Shown here piece by piece: positions 33,336 through 41,161 of a stretch of DNA of 64,000 nt. The translations under genes were made by a program, and so were the position numbers. The notes beneath the pieces are model-generated. The model saw nothing but the letters and a program-made list of their open reading frames with translations. It ran no database searches and was not told the origin of the DNA. The stretch's first letter is position 1. Each line of letters starts with the position of its first letter. Source of the DNA: JAYFQE01 sp034927345 (GTDB lineage: Bacteria > Bacillota > Clostridia > Saccharofermentanales > UBA5734); contig JAYFQE010000001.1 in NCBI GenBank assembly GCA_034927345.1, positions 62,001 to 126,000 on the forward strand, in the 5' to 3' direction.

Positions 33336-34105
33336 TGAGAAAATCCATGTTATTCACATCCGGTTCTTTGCAGGTCTGCTGTATTCAAGGGCTGATATCA
33401 GCATTATTAGTCACCTTCTTGCATCAGGTACTGTTCAGAAGCGGTAATCCGGAGCAGATGCTCATCGTGCTTTTTCACATCTCCTATGACCGGTATTCGT
33501 TTGAATGGGTTAAAGAACTACTGCAGTTATCCTTATTCGTGCCGGTGATGCTGTATATCGCGGTCAGATTAGTCAAACAAATGGATGTTGAACATTCCTA
33601 TCTCATGATTCGCCACCGGTTTGGTATCGTCTGGTTTTTCAAGACTGCGCTAAACATAGGGCTTCTATGTTGTGAAGCGGCGTTAACGACTCTGATTACT
33701 TTGACTGTTTATACTAAAATTAATATAGACAGCAGTTCGGCCATTTCCTTCGACGTTCTGGCCGTTTTAATCCTGTCGGCTGCTCTGGGCATGATGTTCT
33801 ACATCTTGCTTACAGCCTTGATCGCATTGAATAAGCCGGCGGTCTTGCTGATGCTGACGCTGGTCATTTTACTATCGATTGGCAAAGCCTTGATCTGCGG
33901 CTTACCTGAAATAGTCCGGTGTACAGCCGCGTCGGCTATTTATATTAATCATGCATTTGAGCCATTATCTGAATCACGGCTGATTCTGCCCGGCATCGGA
34001 CACTTAGCCGGGCTGGCTGTGGCTGATCTGGCTGTCATCGGCGCGCTTTGGTTTTTGCTGTATGGCAGAATCAAGAAAATGGATTATATCGGGAGGCGAA
34101 TATGA
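33332..34105 (+). CDS. ABC transporter permease-like membrane protein 3
   Basis: 257 residues with about six TM segments, including FVPVMLYIAVRLV, a charged loop SYLMIRHRFGIVWF, and C-terminal LAVADLAVIGALWFLLYG ending in a Lys/Arg-rich tail. The stop overlaps the ATPase start (ATGA at 34102-34105). Family not recognised. Function as a permease is inferred from topology and the linked ATPase. Confidence 0.65.
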   Translation: MMRKSMLFTSGSLQVCCIQGLISALLVTFLHQVLFRSGNPEQMLIVLFHISYDRYSFEWVKELLQLSLFVPVMLYIAVRLVKQMDVEHSYLMIRHRFGIVWFFKTALNIGLLCCEAALTTLITLTVYTKINIDSSSAISFDVLAVLILSAALGMMFYILLTALIALNKPAVLLMLTLVILLSIGKALICGLPEIVRCTAASAIYINHAFEPLSESRLILPGIGHLAGLAVADLAVIGALWFLLYGRIKKMDYIGRRI

Positions 34106-34731
34106 GCTACATCCAATGTCAGAATTATTCCAAGACGATTAACAAGCATAGTGTTTTAAACGATATTTCAATCGATATCGACCGCGGTGAATGCGTGGGA
34201 CTTTGGGGGCGAAACGCGTCCGGAAAAACGATGCTGCTGCGGGCTTTTGCCGGTCTGATCCTGCCGGATCACGGCTGCATGATCGTCGGCGGCCAAACCT
34301 TGACGACGAGACATCGCTTTCCCGAATCAATGGGTTTGATTATTGAGAATCTGACATTCTGGCCGTTCATGACCGGCAAAGACGCTTTGACCGTTATTGC
34401 CTCGGTTAAAAAAACAGCCAATGAAGCCAAGATCGTTGAAACGCTGGATCGAGTCGGTCTCGATCCTCAGGACACCCGTACGATCAGGAAATATTCGCTG
34501 GGCATGATTCAAAAACTGGCTATTGCCCAGGCCATTATGGAGAGTCCGGATCTCCTTCTGCTGGACGAGCCGACCAATGCCCTTGACGAGAAGAGCCGCG
34601 AGCGCTTTTACGATATGATTCAAGAAGAACAAAAACGGGGAGTAACGCTGGTTATGGCCAGCCACAACCGGGATGATCTGGAACGGTGCTGCCATCGGGT
34701 CGTGCAAATTGACGGCGGGTCGATTCATTGA
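34102..34731 (+). CDS. ABC transporter ATP-binding protein
   Basis: 209-residue nucleotide-binding protein. Walker A is GRNASGKTM, the signature is the divergent YSLGMIQKLAIAQAIM, Walker B is LLLLDEPTNALD, and the switch is ASHNRDD. GGGAGG 6 nt upstream supports ATG 34102, not the longer frame from 34048. As the last gene after three membrane proteins, it should energise a complex with more than the usual two permease types, as in some bacteriocin-immunity exporters. Substrate unknown. Its stop is overlapped by the -35 of the LacI promoter. Confidence 0.88.
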   Translation: MSYIQCQNYSKTINKHSVLNDISIDIDRGECVGLWGRNASGKTMLLRAFAGLILPDHGCMIVGGQTLTTRHRFPESMGLIIENLTFWPFMTGKDALTVIASVKKTANEAKIVETLDRVGLDPQDTRTIRKYSLGMIQKLAIAQAIMESPDLLLLDEPTNALDEKSRERFYDMIQEEQKRGVTLVMASHNRDDLERCCHRVVQIDGGSIH

Positions 34732-34756
34732 CAGAGCAGGTTCATTTTGTTATTCT
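34728..34756 (+). promoter_or_regulatory. Promoter of the LacI-family regulator operon
   Basis: Perfect TTGACA at 34728-34733, 17 nt spacer and TATTCT at 34751-34756. The -35 overlaps the stop codon of the preceding ABC ATPase gene. Confidence 0.8.
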
Positions 34757-34757
34757 A

Positions 34758-34775
34758 TGAGTAATCGTTTACTCA
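34758..34775 (+). promoter_or_regulatory. LacI-type operator
   Basis: TGAGTAATCGTTTACTCA is an 18-bp palindrome (7-bp arms, central CG) with the GTAAwCGwTTAC pattern of LacI-family sites, placed directly after the -10. It should give autorepression of the sugar operon by the regulator encoded 22 nt downstream. Confidence 0.8.
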
Positions 34776-34796
34776 CAGAACGGAAGGAACGCTCTT

Positions 34797-35825
34797 ATGT
34801 CCCAGCTGCCCAATATTCGAGAAATTGCCGAAAAAGCCGGCGTTTCCACCGCGACCGTTTCCCGGGTTATCAACCACAACGGACGCTACTCCAGGGAAAC
34901 TGAAGAGCGAGTCCGCAAAGCCATTGCGGAAAGCGGCTATGTCCCGAACCTGGCGGCCAAAGGTCTGCGCACCAACCGAACCCAGACAATCGGCGTGGTG
35001 GTTCCCAACATCCTCAATCCGTATTTCGCCAAATTAGTTTTCGAACTGCAAAATGCCCTTTTTGAGCAAAAATACGCGACGATTATCTGCAACACCAACG
35101 AATCGGCCGAACTGGAAAAAGAACTGCTGGCCACGCTTATGGCGCATCAGGTCAGCGGCGTTGTCTTGATATCCGGGCATTCTGCGCCGGTATCCATGCA
35201 AGCGGTGCCGACTGTTTATCTTGATCGCCGACCGGAAGATATTTTATACAGCCCGCTTAATGTGGTGATCGAATCGGATAATTTTAACGGCGGCCGGTTA
35301 GCCGCCAGAGAACTTCTGGCCTGTGGCTGCCGATCGCTTGCCGTGATTTATGCCTGCAAGCCGGATGTCAGCCAAAAGTTGCGCCTGGACGGTTTTCGGC
35401 AGACACTTGTCGATACTGCCCGAAAAGAGATACACAGCACCGAGATCATTCTCGCCGACGGATCGGCCGCCTGCATTCGCAGAACCCTGGCTGAGACGCT
35501 GGGTTCGAAACCAGGCATCGACGGTCTATTTTGCCTGACCGATATGATCGCGCTGGGGACAATGGGCGCCTTGCAGCTGAGTCATGTGCCGGTTCCGGCC
35601 GACATCTGCTTGATCGGCTTCGATGATTCTCCCCTGGCCGACCTATGGCTGCCGCCGCTGACAACGATTCGCCAGGATGCCGGAGCAACGGCCCGTCTGG
35701 CGGCAAGCCAGCTGTTGGGGATGATTTCCGGCGTACGACCGTTACAACAGAACAGCGTGGTGCCGGTCGAGCTTGTCCGGCGCGCTACAACGCGGGCAAC
35801 AGAGGGGAAAGGGTGGTTTGAGTGA
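34797..35825 (+). CDS. LacI-family transcriptional regulator
   Basis: 342 residues. The N-terminal helix-turn-helix NIREIAEKAGVSTATVSRVI is followed by the hinge helix YVPNLAAKGLRTNRT and a periplasmic-binding-protein-like sugar domain (TIGVVVPNILNPYFAKLV). GGAAGG precedes the ATG. An operator-like palindrome overlaps its own promoter region. It overlaps the kinase gene by 4 nt (GTGA), so it controls the operon that follows; the inducer is probably the kinase's sugar or a related phosphate. Confidence 0.95.
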   Translation: MSQLPNIREIAEKAGVSTATVSRVINHNGRYSRETEERVRKAIAESGYVPNLAAKGLRTNRTQTIGVVVPNILNPYFAKLVFELQNALFEQKYATIICNTNESAELEKELLATLMAHQVSGVVLISGHSAPVSMQAVPTVYLDRRPEDILYSPLNVVIESDNFNGGRLAARELLACGCRSLAVIYACKPDVSQKLRLDGFRQTLVDTARKEIHSTEIILADGSAACIRRTLAETLGSKPGIDGLFCLTDMIALGTMGALQLSHVPVPADICLIGFDDSPLADLWLPPLTTIRQDAGATARLAASQLLGMISGVRPLQQNSVVPVELVRRATTRATEGKGWFE

Positions 35826-36748
35826 ACAAATCGGTTGCTGTCGGCCTTGATGTCGGCGGAACTCATATCCGCATCGGTGCGCAGCGCCGTGACGGCGAGC
35901 TGTTTGCTTTTGAAAAGAGCATGCGGGCAGATGTCATGGACAGCAGGGACCCCGGCGGTTCTCTGGCTGCTTTTATCGCCGATTACCTGCGGCGGAACCA
36001 TTTGTCCGAAGACGCCGGAGCGATGCTCGCCGGTTTCCCGTCGACCATCAGCCGCAATCGCCGGACGATTCTTCAGACGCCAAACATACCGGCCATGGAC
36101 AATGTGCCGATGGCCGACCTTCTGGAACGGGCTTTGTTGATCCCGGTATTTCTTGAGCGCGACGTCAACCTGATCTACGAGCATGATCGCCGCCAGCTTG
36201 GACTTGCCGGCGAGGGGATCGGCATCGGCATCTATTTTGGCACCGGCATCGGCAACGCGATCTTCATCGACGGCCGGCCGCTGGCCGGCCGGGACGGCTG
36301 TGCCGGCGAAATCGGGCATATCCCGATGATCGGCCGTGAAGACATTTGCGGCTGCGGCAATTCAGGCTGCACAGAGTGTTATGCGTCCGGAACCAGGCTG
36401 GTCGCCATCCATCAAGAACACTTTCCTGATACGCCGCTCAGCGACATCTTCATCCGTCATCTTGATGAACCGGTCATCCGTGAGCTGATCGATGCCATGG
36501 CTTGTGTCGTTGCCGCGGAGGTTAATATCCTGAATCCCGAGCATATCGTGCTCGGCGGCGGGCTTTTGGCTATGTCCGGATTCCCGCGGGATTTTTTAGA
36601 GCACAGGATCGTCGCGCATGCGCGCAAGCCATTCCCCGCAGGTTCTCTGCGCTTGCATTTCGCCCGGGAAACCCAGCAAAGCGGTGTGCTTGGCGCTCTG
36701 TCCATCGTCAGGTCTTATATGCAAAATAATAAGGAGGCGCAGAAATGA
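35822..36748 (+). CDS. ROK-family sugar kinase, allose-kinase-like
   Basis: 308 residues starting at GTG, coupled to the regulator. Features are the ATP motif LDVGGTHIR, GFPSTISRNRRTILQTPNIP, catalytic Asp in ERDVNLI, the GTGIGNAIF motif and the ROK zinc motif CGCGNSGCTEC. The GFP..S..RRTI..TPN and RDVNL patterns resemble E. coli AlsK (D-allose kinase) more than glucokinase; this comparison is from memory. It likely phosphorylates a hexose at C6. Confidence 0.82.
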   Translation: MNKSVAVGLDVGGTHIRIGAQRRDGELFAFEKSMRADVMDSRDPGGSLAAFIADYLRRNHLSEDAGAMLAGFPSTISRNRRTILQTPNIPAMDNVPMADLLERALLIPVFLERDVNLIYEHDRRQLGLAGEGIGIGIYFGTGIGNAIFIDGRPLAGRDGCAGEIGHIPMIGREDICGCGNSGCTECYASGTRLVAIHQEHFPDTPLSDIFIRHLDEPVIRELIDAMACVVAAEVNILNPEHIVLGGGLLAMSGFPRDFLEHRIVAHARKPFPAGSLRLHFARETQQSGVLGALSIVRSYMQNNKEAQK

Positions 36749-37764
36749 TTACTATTGCCTACATCGGATTCGGAGTCAGTGTCCGTGAATACCACATGCC
36801 TTATGTCGAAAGCCGTAAGGATATCAAGGTCAAATATGTTTATCGCCGCGATGAGGACATCCCCCAGAATGAGGCTTACGAGGCATTTTATCCGGAAATC
36901 GCCTTTACAACTGATCTCGGGCAGATTTTAAATGATGACGAAGTCAGTCTGGTCGTCGTCTGCGCCCCGGATGCCTGGCACACCCGGTATGCCAGGAGAG
37001 TCCTGGAGAGCGGCAAGCACGCGTTGGTGGAAAAGCCCTTCGCGCCAACCGCGGCAGAAGCCCGGGAGGTCTTTGAGCTGGCAGCCCGCAAGGGCTTGAT
37101 CTGCATGCCGAACCAAAACCGGCGCTTTGATGCGGACTTCATGGCTGTTAAGGAAGTTCTTAAAAGCGGCAAACTGGGAGATCTGGTCCGGCTGGAGAGC
37201 CACTATGATTATTTCAAGACCAACGGCTGGTATGATCATCTCGGCACGCTCTACAATCTGGGCGTGCACACGATCGATCAGGTGATATCCGTCTTCGGAC
37301 GCCCCGGCAAAACCTCCTTTGATGTACGCAGCATCCACCATCCCGGCGTCGGCGATGATTATTACGATCTCGATTTTTATTATGGCAATATGAAAGCAAC
37401 GGTCAGCACCAGCATGTGCGTATTGATCGACTACCCGCGTTTCACCGTCCATGGCACCCGCGGCAGCTTGGTCATGCCGCCGGCCATTCACAGTTCCGGT
37501 AAAAAGAAGGTTATCGGCCGGCATCAGCTCGACCGCACGCCGGTCTCTCCCGATCGATTTGGCCGGCTGCGGTTTGCCGACAGCAACGGCGATATTCGCG
37601 AAGAAGCTATACCGGTTGGTCACGCTCAGTATGACAGGATATACGACAACTTGGTTGAGGCCATCGAAAACAACGGCAAGAAATGTATCCGCGACGAAGA
37701 GGTCATCACCGTGCTGGAAATTCTCGAAGAGGCAACCGGCGTCGCCCGGTCCGGCCTAGAGTAA
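36745..37764 (+). CDS. Gfo/Idh/MocA-family oxidoreductase (first)
   Basis: 339-residue NAD(P)-dependent dehydrogenase. The N-terminal Rossmann fold begins TIAYIGFGVSVREYHMP, contains VVVCAPDAWHTRYA and the family motif VEKPFAPT. The C-terminal domain has HPGVGDDYYDLDFYY. It overlaps the kinase stop (ATGA). Probable sugar, inositol or amino-sugar dehydrogenase of the same catabolic route. Confidence 0.9.
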   Translation: MITIAYIGFGVSVREYHMPYVESRKDIKVKYVYRRDEDIPQNEAYEAFYPEIAFTTDLGQILNDDEVSLVVVCAPDAWHTRYARRVLESGKHALVEKPFAPTAAEAREVFELAARKGLICMPNQNRRFDADFMAVKEVLKSGKLGDLVRLESHYDYFKTNGWYDHLGTLYNLGVHTIDQVISVFGRPGKTSFDVRSIHHPGVGDDYYDLDFYYGNMKATVSTSMCVLIDYPRFTVHGTRGSLVMPPAIHSSGKKKVIGRHQLDRTPVSPDRFGRLRFADSNGDIREEAIPVGHAQYDRIYDNLVEAIENNGKKCIRDEEVITVLEILEEATGVARSGLE

Positions 37765-37777
37765 AGGGGAACCGCAT

Positions 37778-38776
37778 ATGAAGAACTTAATTTTACCAGA
37801 AATCAGCCTGGGAACGATCGGCACAGGCAAAATTGTTCACTCCATTCTCGACGGCGCAGCCCGAACGGAAGGCATTCACTGCACTGCCGTTTATTCGCGC
37901 AGCGAAGCGAAAGGGAAGGCGCTTGCGAAAGCTTACGGCGTGAACACAGTGTATACGGATCTATCGGATCTGATGACGGATCCGCGGGTCAATCTGATTT
38001 ATATTGCTTCGCCGAACGATCTCCATTATTCGCAAACAAAAATGGCTTTGGAGCACGGTAAAAACGTCCTTTGCGAAAAACCGCTGACCCCTGATAAGGT
38101 TCAGGCTGAAGAATTGGTCCGTCTGGCTGATGAGAAAAGCCTTTTACTGCTGGACGCCGTGCCGACGTTATATTTGCCGAATTTTCAAATCCTCAAGGAA
38201 AACCTGCCGCGTATCGGGCGGGTTCGTCTGGCACTCAGCAATTTCAGCCAGTATTCCAGCCGCTATAACAACCTGCTGGCCGGTGAAATGCCCAATGTTT
38301 TCAGCCTCAGTCACGCCGGCGGCTGTCTGCAGGACATCAATTTCTACAACATTTATCTGAATGTCGCCCTTTTCGGCGAACCCTGTGAAGCGGTTTATTA
38401 TCCCAATCGAAAGCCTGGCCAGGCCGACACGTCCGGAGTCGTTGTTCTGCGTTACAATGATTTTGTCAGCAGCTGTGCCGGCGCCAAGGACACTTGGGGA
38501 GACAATTATGTGCTGATCGAGGGCGAGCAAGGATATATCCGTGTCAAGGACGGCAGCGCCGGACTGGTGGAAATCCGTGTTGTTACCCGAACGTCTGATG
38601 AAACCTTCAACAGGCAATCCGATCCGGACCGCTGGTTCTATGAGATACAGGAAATCACGCGCCTGATGCGTGCCGGCGAATGTGATGTATTCGAGAAAAA
38701 CATGGCAATAACCGTCGCCACACTCGGTATCATGGAAAAGGCACGTAAGGCGGCCGGTATTTATTTTGAGGAATGA
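37778..38776 (+). CDS. Gfo/Idh/MocA-family oxidoreductase (second)
   Basis: 332 residues. It has GTIGTGKIVHSILDGA, YIASPNDLHYSQTKMAL and CEKPLTP. The usual catalytic Lys-Pro pair is present and the C-terminal part includes GGCLQDINFYNIYL. It is 13 nt after the first dehydrogenase with AAGGGG before the ATG. The two are only distantly alike, so they probably act on different intermediates or run opposite oxidations in one pathway. Confidence 0.9.
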   Translation: MKNLILPEISLGTIGTGKIVHSILDGAARTEGIHCTAVYSRSEAKGKALAKAYGVNTVYTDLSDLMTDPRVNLIYIASPNDLHYSQTKMALEHGKNVLCEKPLTPDKVQAEELVRLADEKSLLLLDAVPTLYLPNFQILKENLPRIGRVRLALSNFSQYSSRYNNLLAGEMPNVFSLSHAGGCLQDINFYNIYLNVALFGEPCEAVYYPNRKPGQADTSGVVVLRYNDFVSSCAGAKDTWGDNYVLIEGEQGYIRVKDGSAGLVEIRVVTRTSDETFNRQSDPDRWFYEIQEITRLMRAGECDVFEKNMAITVATLGIMEKARKAAGIYFEE

Positions 38777-38777
38777 T

Positions 38778-39575
38778 ATGAAGAATATAAAACGCACAAT
38801 CTACAATATTCTTGATAAATCGGAGCAAAATGGCTTGGCTGAGAAAATATTCGATATAATGATCATCTCATTGATCATCTTGAATGTTGTTGCTGTCATT
38901 TGCGAACCATCGATAAAAGATCCTAATGCTCTTGCATTTTTAAAAATTCTTGAAATTGTATCGGTTATCATTTTTACGATAGAGTATTTGTTACGCATTT
39001 GGGTTGCGGATCTATCTATGCCACAAAAAAATAAATGGAAGGCGCGATTTCTTTTTATTTTAACGCCGATGGCCATTATTGATCTGCTTGCTATATTACC
39101 TTTTTATATACCCTTTATTATACCGGTGGATCTACGCGTTCTTAGAATGCTGCGGGTCTTTCGCTTACTCCGGATATTTAAGGCAAACCGTTATACATCA
39201 GCCTTGACTACTGTATTTAGGGTGATAAAGAATAAAGCGGAACAACTGATCTCATCTTTGTTCGTTGTGATCGTTTTAATGATTATAGCTTCTGTTTTGA
39301 TGTTCAATATTGAAAATTACGCTCAACCTGAAAAATTTGTTAGCGTTTTTGATGCAATGTGGTGGTCTGTCGCCACGCTTACTACAGTTGGCTATGGTGA
39401 TATATATCCGATTACTCTTGCAGGTAAGCTTCTGGCTGCAATTATTGCGATTCTTGGCATCGGAATTGTAGCTATACCGACCGGTATCATCGCTTCAGGA
39501 TTTACAGAATTAGTACATCAGAAAAATGAACAAAATACAAGAATATGCCCTCATTGTGGGAAAGAAATTGATTAG
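38778..39575 (+). CDS. Voltage-gated-type potassium channel
   Basis: 265 residues, six-TM Kv/KvLm-like channel. S4 carries regularly spaced arginines (VDLRVLRMLRVFRLLRIFK). The pore helix and filter read TLTTVGYGDIYP near residue 200-212. The C-terminus ends NTRICPHCGKEID, a short CPxC zinc-ribbon half. GAGG 6 nt upstream supports ATG 38778; a TTG frame at 38766 lacks support. It starts 1 nt after the dehydrogenase stop but belongs functionally to the potassium genes downstream. Confidence 0.92.
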   Translation: MKNIKRTIYNILDKSEQNGLAEKIFDIMIISLIILNVVAVICEPSIKDPNALAFLKILEIVSVIIFTIEYLLRIWVADLSMPQKNKWKARFLFILTPMAIIDLLAILPFYIPFIIPVDLRVLRMLRVFRLLRIFKANRYTSALTTVFRVIKNKAEQLISSLFVVIVLMIIASVLMFNIENYAQPEKFVSVFDAMWWSVATLTTVGYGDIYPITLAGKLLAAIIAILGIGIVAIPTGIIASGFTELVHQKNEQNTRICPHCGKEID

Positions 39576-39627
39576 CAATATGATAAGCTAGAGATCATAT
39601 GATGATGAGCTGGAGACCATAAGATTA

Positions 39628-39822
39628 GGACGGATCTGCATGGATCAAACCCTGGTGGATGTATCTGCTGTCCCGGATATAAAAGCCGGCGACGTCGCTG
39701 TTATCATTGGCCGGTCCGGTGATTTGAAACTTACAGCCTGCGATCTGGCCATGCAAGCCGGAACAATTTCCAATGAGATTCTGAGCCGGCTTGGCGAACG
39801 CCTGGTAAGGGAAATAATTTAG
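39628..39822 (+). pseudogene. Alanine racemase C-terminal fragment
   Basis: GRICMDQTLVDVS then GDVAVIIG and TISNEILSRLGERLVREI match the C-terminal end of alanine racemase (Alr), including the GRICMDQ motif. About 300 N-terminal residues with the PLP lysine are absent and there is no ribosome site. It is a relic in the gap between the channel gene and the TrkA-like genes. Confidence 0.8.
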
Positions 39823-39960
39823 TATCCCGGAATCGTCTTTATGTAATATTTATACCAACATAATCGATCTTCACATGAATTTTATGTCTCTTCAGCTATG
39901 ATTATCTGATAGGCAGTATCTGCTATTGGATTGTTACAGCCTGAAGGGGAGAGAATCTTC

Positions 39961-40371
39961 GTGTATATTATCATTGCCGGATGCCGCAAAGTCGGATCGA
40001 ATTTAGCCATGGTGCTTTCGCAGGGAAATCACGATGTAGTCGTTATAGACAGTGATCCGGATAATTTTGAATTACTTGGTTCAGGTTTCAACGGCTTGAC
40101 GATTACAGGCATGCCAATTGATGAAGATGTCCTGCGCAGCGCCGGTATTGAAAAGGCCGATGCTCTGGCGGCTGTTTCCAATGATGATAATATGAATGCT
40201 ATGATTTCGCAAATAGCGGCTAATTTATTTCATGTCCCCCGGGTTATAACCAGAGTTTACGACCCGGAGCGAGAAGTTGTTTTTAATAAAATCGGATTAA
40301 CTACGATTTGTCCAACAACTCTGGCGGTAGATAAAATCAAAGAGTTTTTGACAGCGGAACAGGGTGGTTAA
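39961..40371 (+). CDS. TrkA-N (RCK N) domain protein, single domain, first
   Basis: 136 residues containing only a TrkA-N Rossmann domain. The glycine loop is IIIAGCRKVGSNLA (GCRKVG, one glycine lost from GxGxxG), and the acidic end of strand 2 is VVVIDSD. GTG 39961 is preferred: AAGGGGAGAG lies 7-15 nt before it, while a TTG at 39931 has none. It ends 2 nt before the next TrkA-like gene. It probably pairs with that protein to gate TrkH. Confidence 0.85.
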   Translation: MYIIIAGCRKVGSNLAMVLSQGNHDVVVIDSDPDNFELLGSGFNGLTITGMPIDEDVLRSAGIEKADALAAVSNDDNMNAMISQIAANLFHVPRVITRVYDPEREVVFNKIGLTTICPTTLAVDKIKEFLTAEQGG

Positions 40372-40373
40372 CC

Positions 40374-41036
40374 ATGAATATCATCATTGTGGGCGGGGGT
40401 AAACTGGGCTATTACCTGGCTAAAACATTAGCTCCGGAGAAACACAAGCTGGTACTAATAGAAGAAGACCTCAATTTGTGCAAAAAAATTGTAGATGAAT
40501 TGAGCGTGTTAGGCGTTCAAGTCATTCATGGTGATGGCACGGATATTAATTTACTTAAAGATGCCAGCGTAGACCGAGCAGACATTCTAATTGCGGTGAC
40601 TGGTTTCGATGAAAACAATCTTGTCGCCTGCCAGTTAGCCAAGAATTATTTCGCTGTTGCCAGGACAATTGCGCGAGTTAATAATCCTAAAAATATCAAT
40701 GTCTTCAAACAACTGGGCGTAGATTCGGTTGTCAGCAGCACCGCGCTGATCGCTGATATCATTGAATTAGAAGTTGACTGGGCTTGCCTCAACAACATGC
40801 TTTCAACACGTGTCGGCAATGTCCGGATCAAGGAGATTCATATTGATCGCCATGCCCGCTCTGTTGGTAAAAAAATTGTAGACCTTCAACTCCCGGAAGG
40901 GACGATTATCATTTCGTTAATCCGGGAGAACCAAGTTATTATTCCAGATGGTCAAACGAATATTTTAACAGGCGATCATGTTGTAGCGCTGACGCAAGCG
41001 GATAATCTTGTTTCGCTGTCAGGATATTTCCAGTAA
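40374..41036 (+). CDS. TrkA-like protein with N and C domains
   Basis: 220 residues. The TrkA-N domain (IIIVGGGKLGYYLA, VLIEED) is intact and is followed by a TrkA-C domain from about residue 140 (VRIKEIHIDRHARSVGKKI...LTQADNLVSLSGYFQ). This is the size of KtrA/CglK-type gating subunits that bind ATP/NAD and a C-domain ligand (c-di-AMP in many Gram-positives; not shown here). The only complete gating subunit of the island, placed just before the 38-residue peptide and TrkH. Confidence 0.92.
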   Translation: MNIIIVGGGKLGYYLAKTLAPEKHKLVLIEEDLNLCKKIVDELSVLGVQVIHGDGTDINLLKDASVDRADILIAVTGFDENNLVACQLAKNYFAVARTIARVNNPKNINVFKQLGVDSVVSSTALIADIIELEVDWACLNNMLSTRVGNVRIKEIHIDRHARSVGKKIVDLQLPEGTIIISLIRENQVIIPDGQTNILTGDHVVALTQADNLVSLSGYFQ

Positions 41037-41044
41037 AGGAATTT

Positions 41045-41161
41045 ATGAAAAAAAGCATTCAAATTGGTGTGTCCGGCATTGCTGCCGAAATACTTTTTGC
41101 TTTTATGCTGATAGCCATCGGCTTATTGATAAGCTGGATTTGCTGGATGTTAGGCTTATGA
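41045..41161 (+). CDS. 38-residue single-TM membrane peptide
   Basis: Begins MKKSIQIGVSGIAAE, then one hydrophobic helix (ILFAFMLIAIGLLISWICW) and MLGL. AAAGGAATTT precedes the ATG, it starts 8 nt after the TrkA-like stop, and its stop overlaps the TrkH start (ATGA at 41158-41161). The operon position and size recall KdpF, the small stabilising subunit of the Kdp K+ pump, but no sequence homology is claimed. Confidence 0.75.
   Translation: MKKSIQIGVSGIAAEILFAFMLIAIGLLISWICWMLGL

Noticed and set aside
39823..39960. Possible c-di-AMP (ydaO-type) riboswitch before the trk operon
   Set aside because: The leader is only about 140 nt and the conserved ydaO blocks could not be found by eye.
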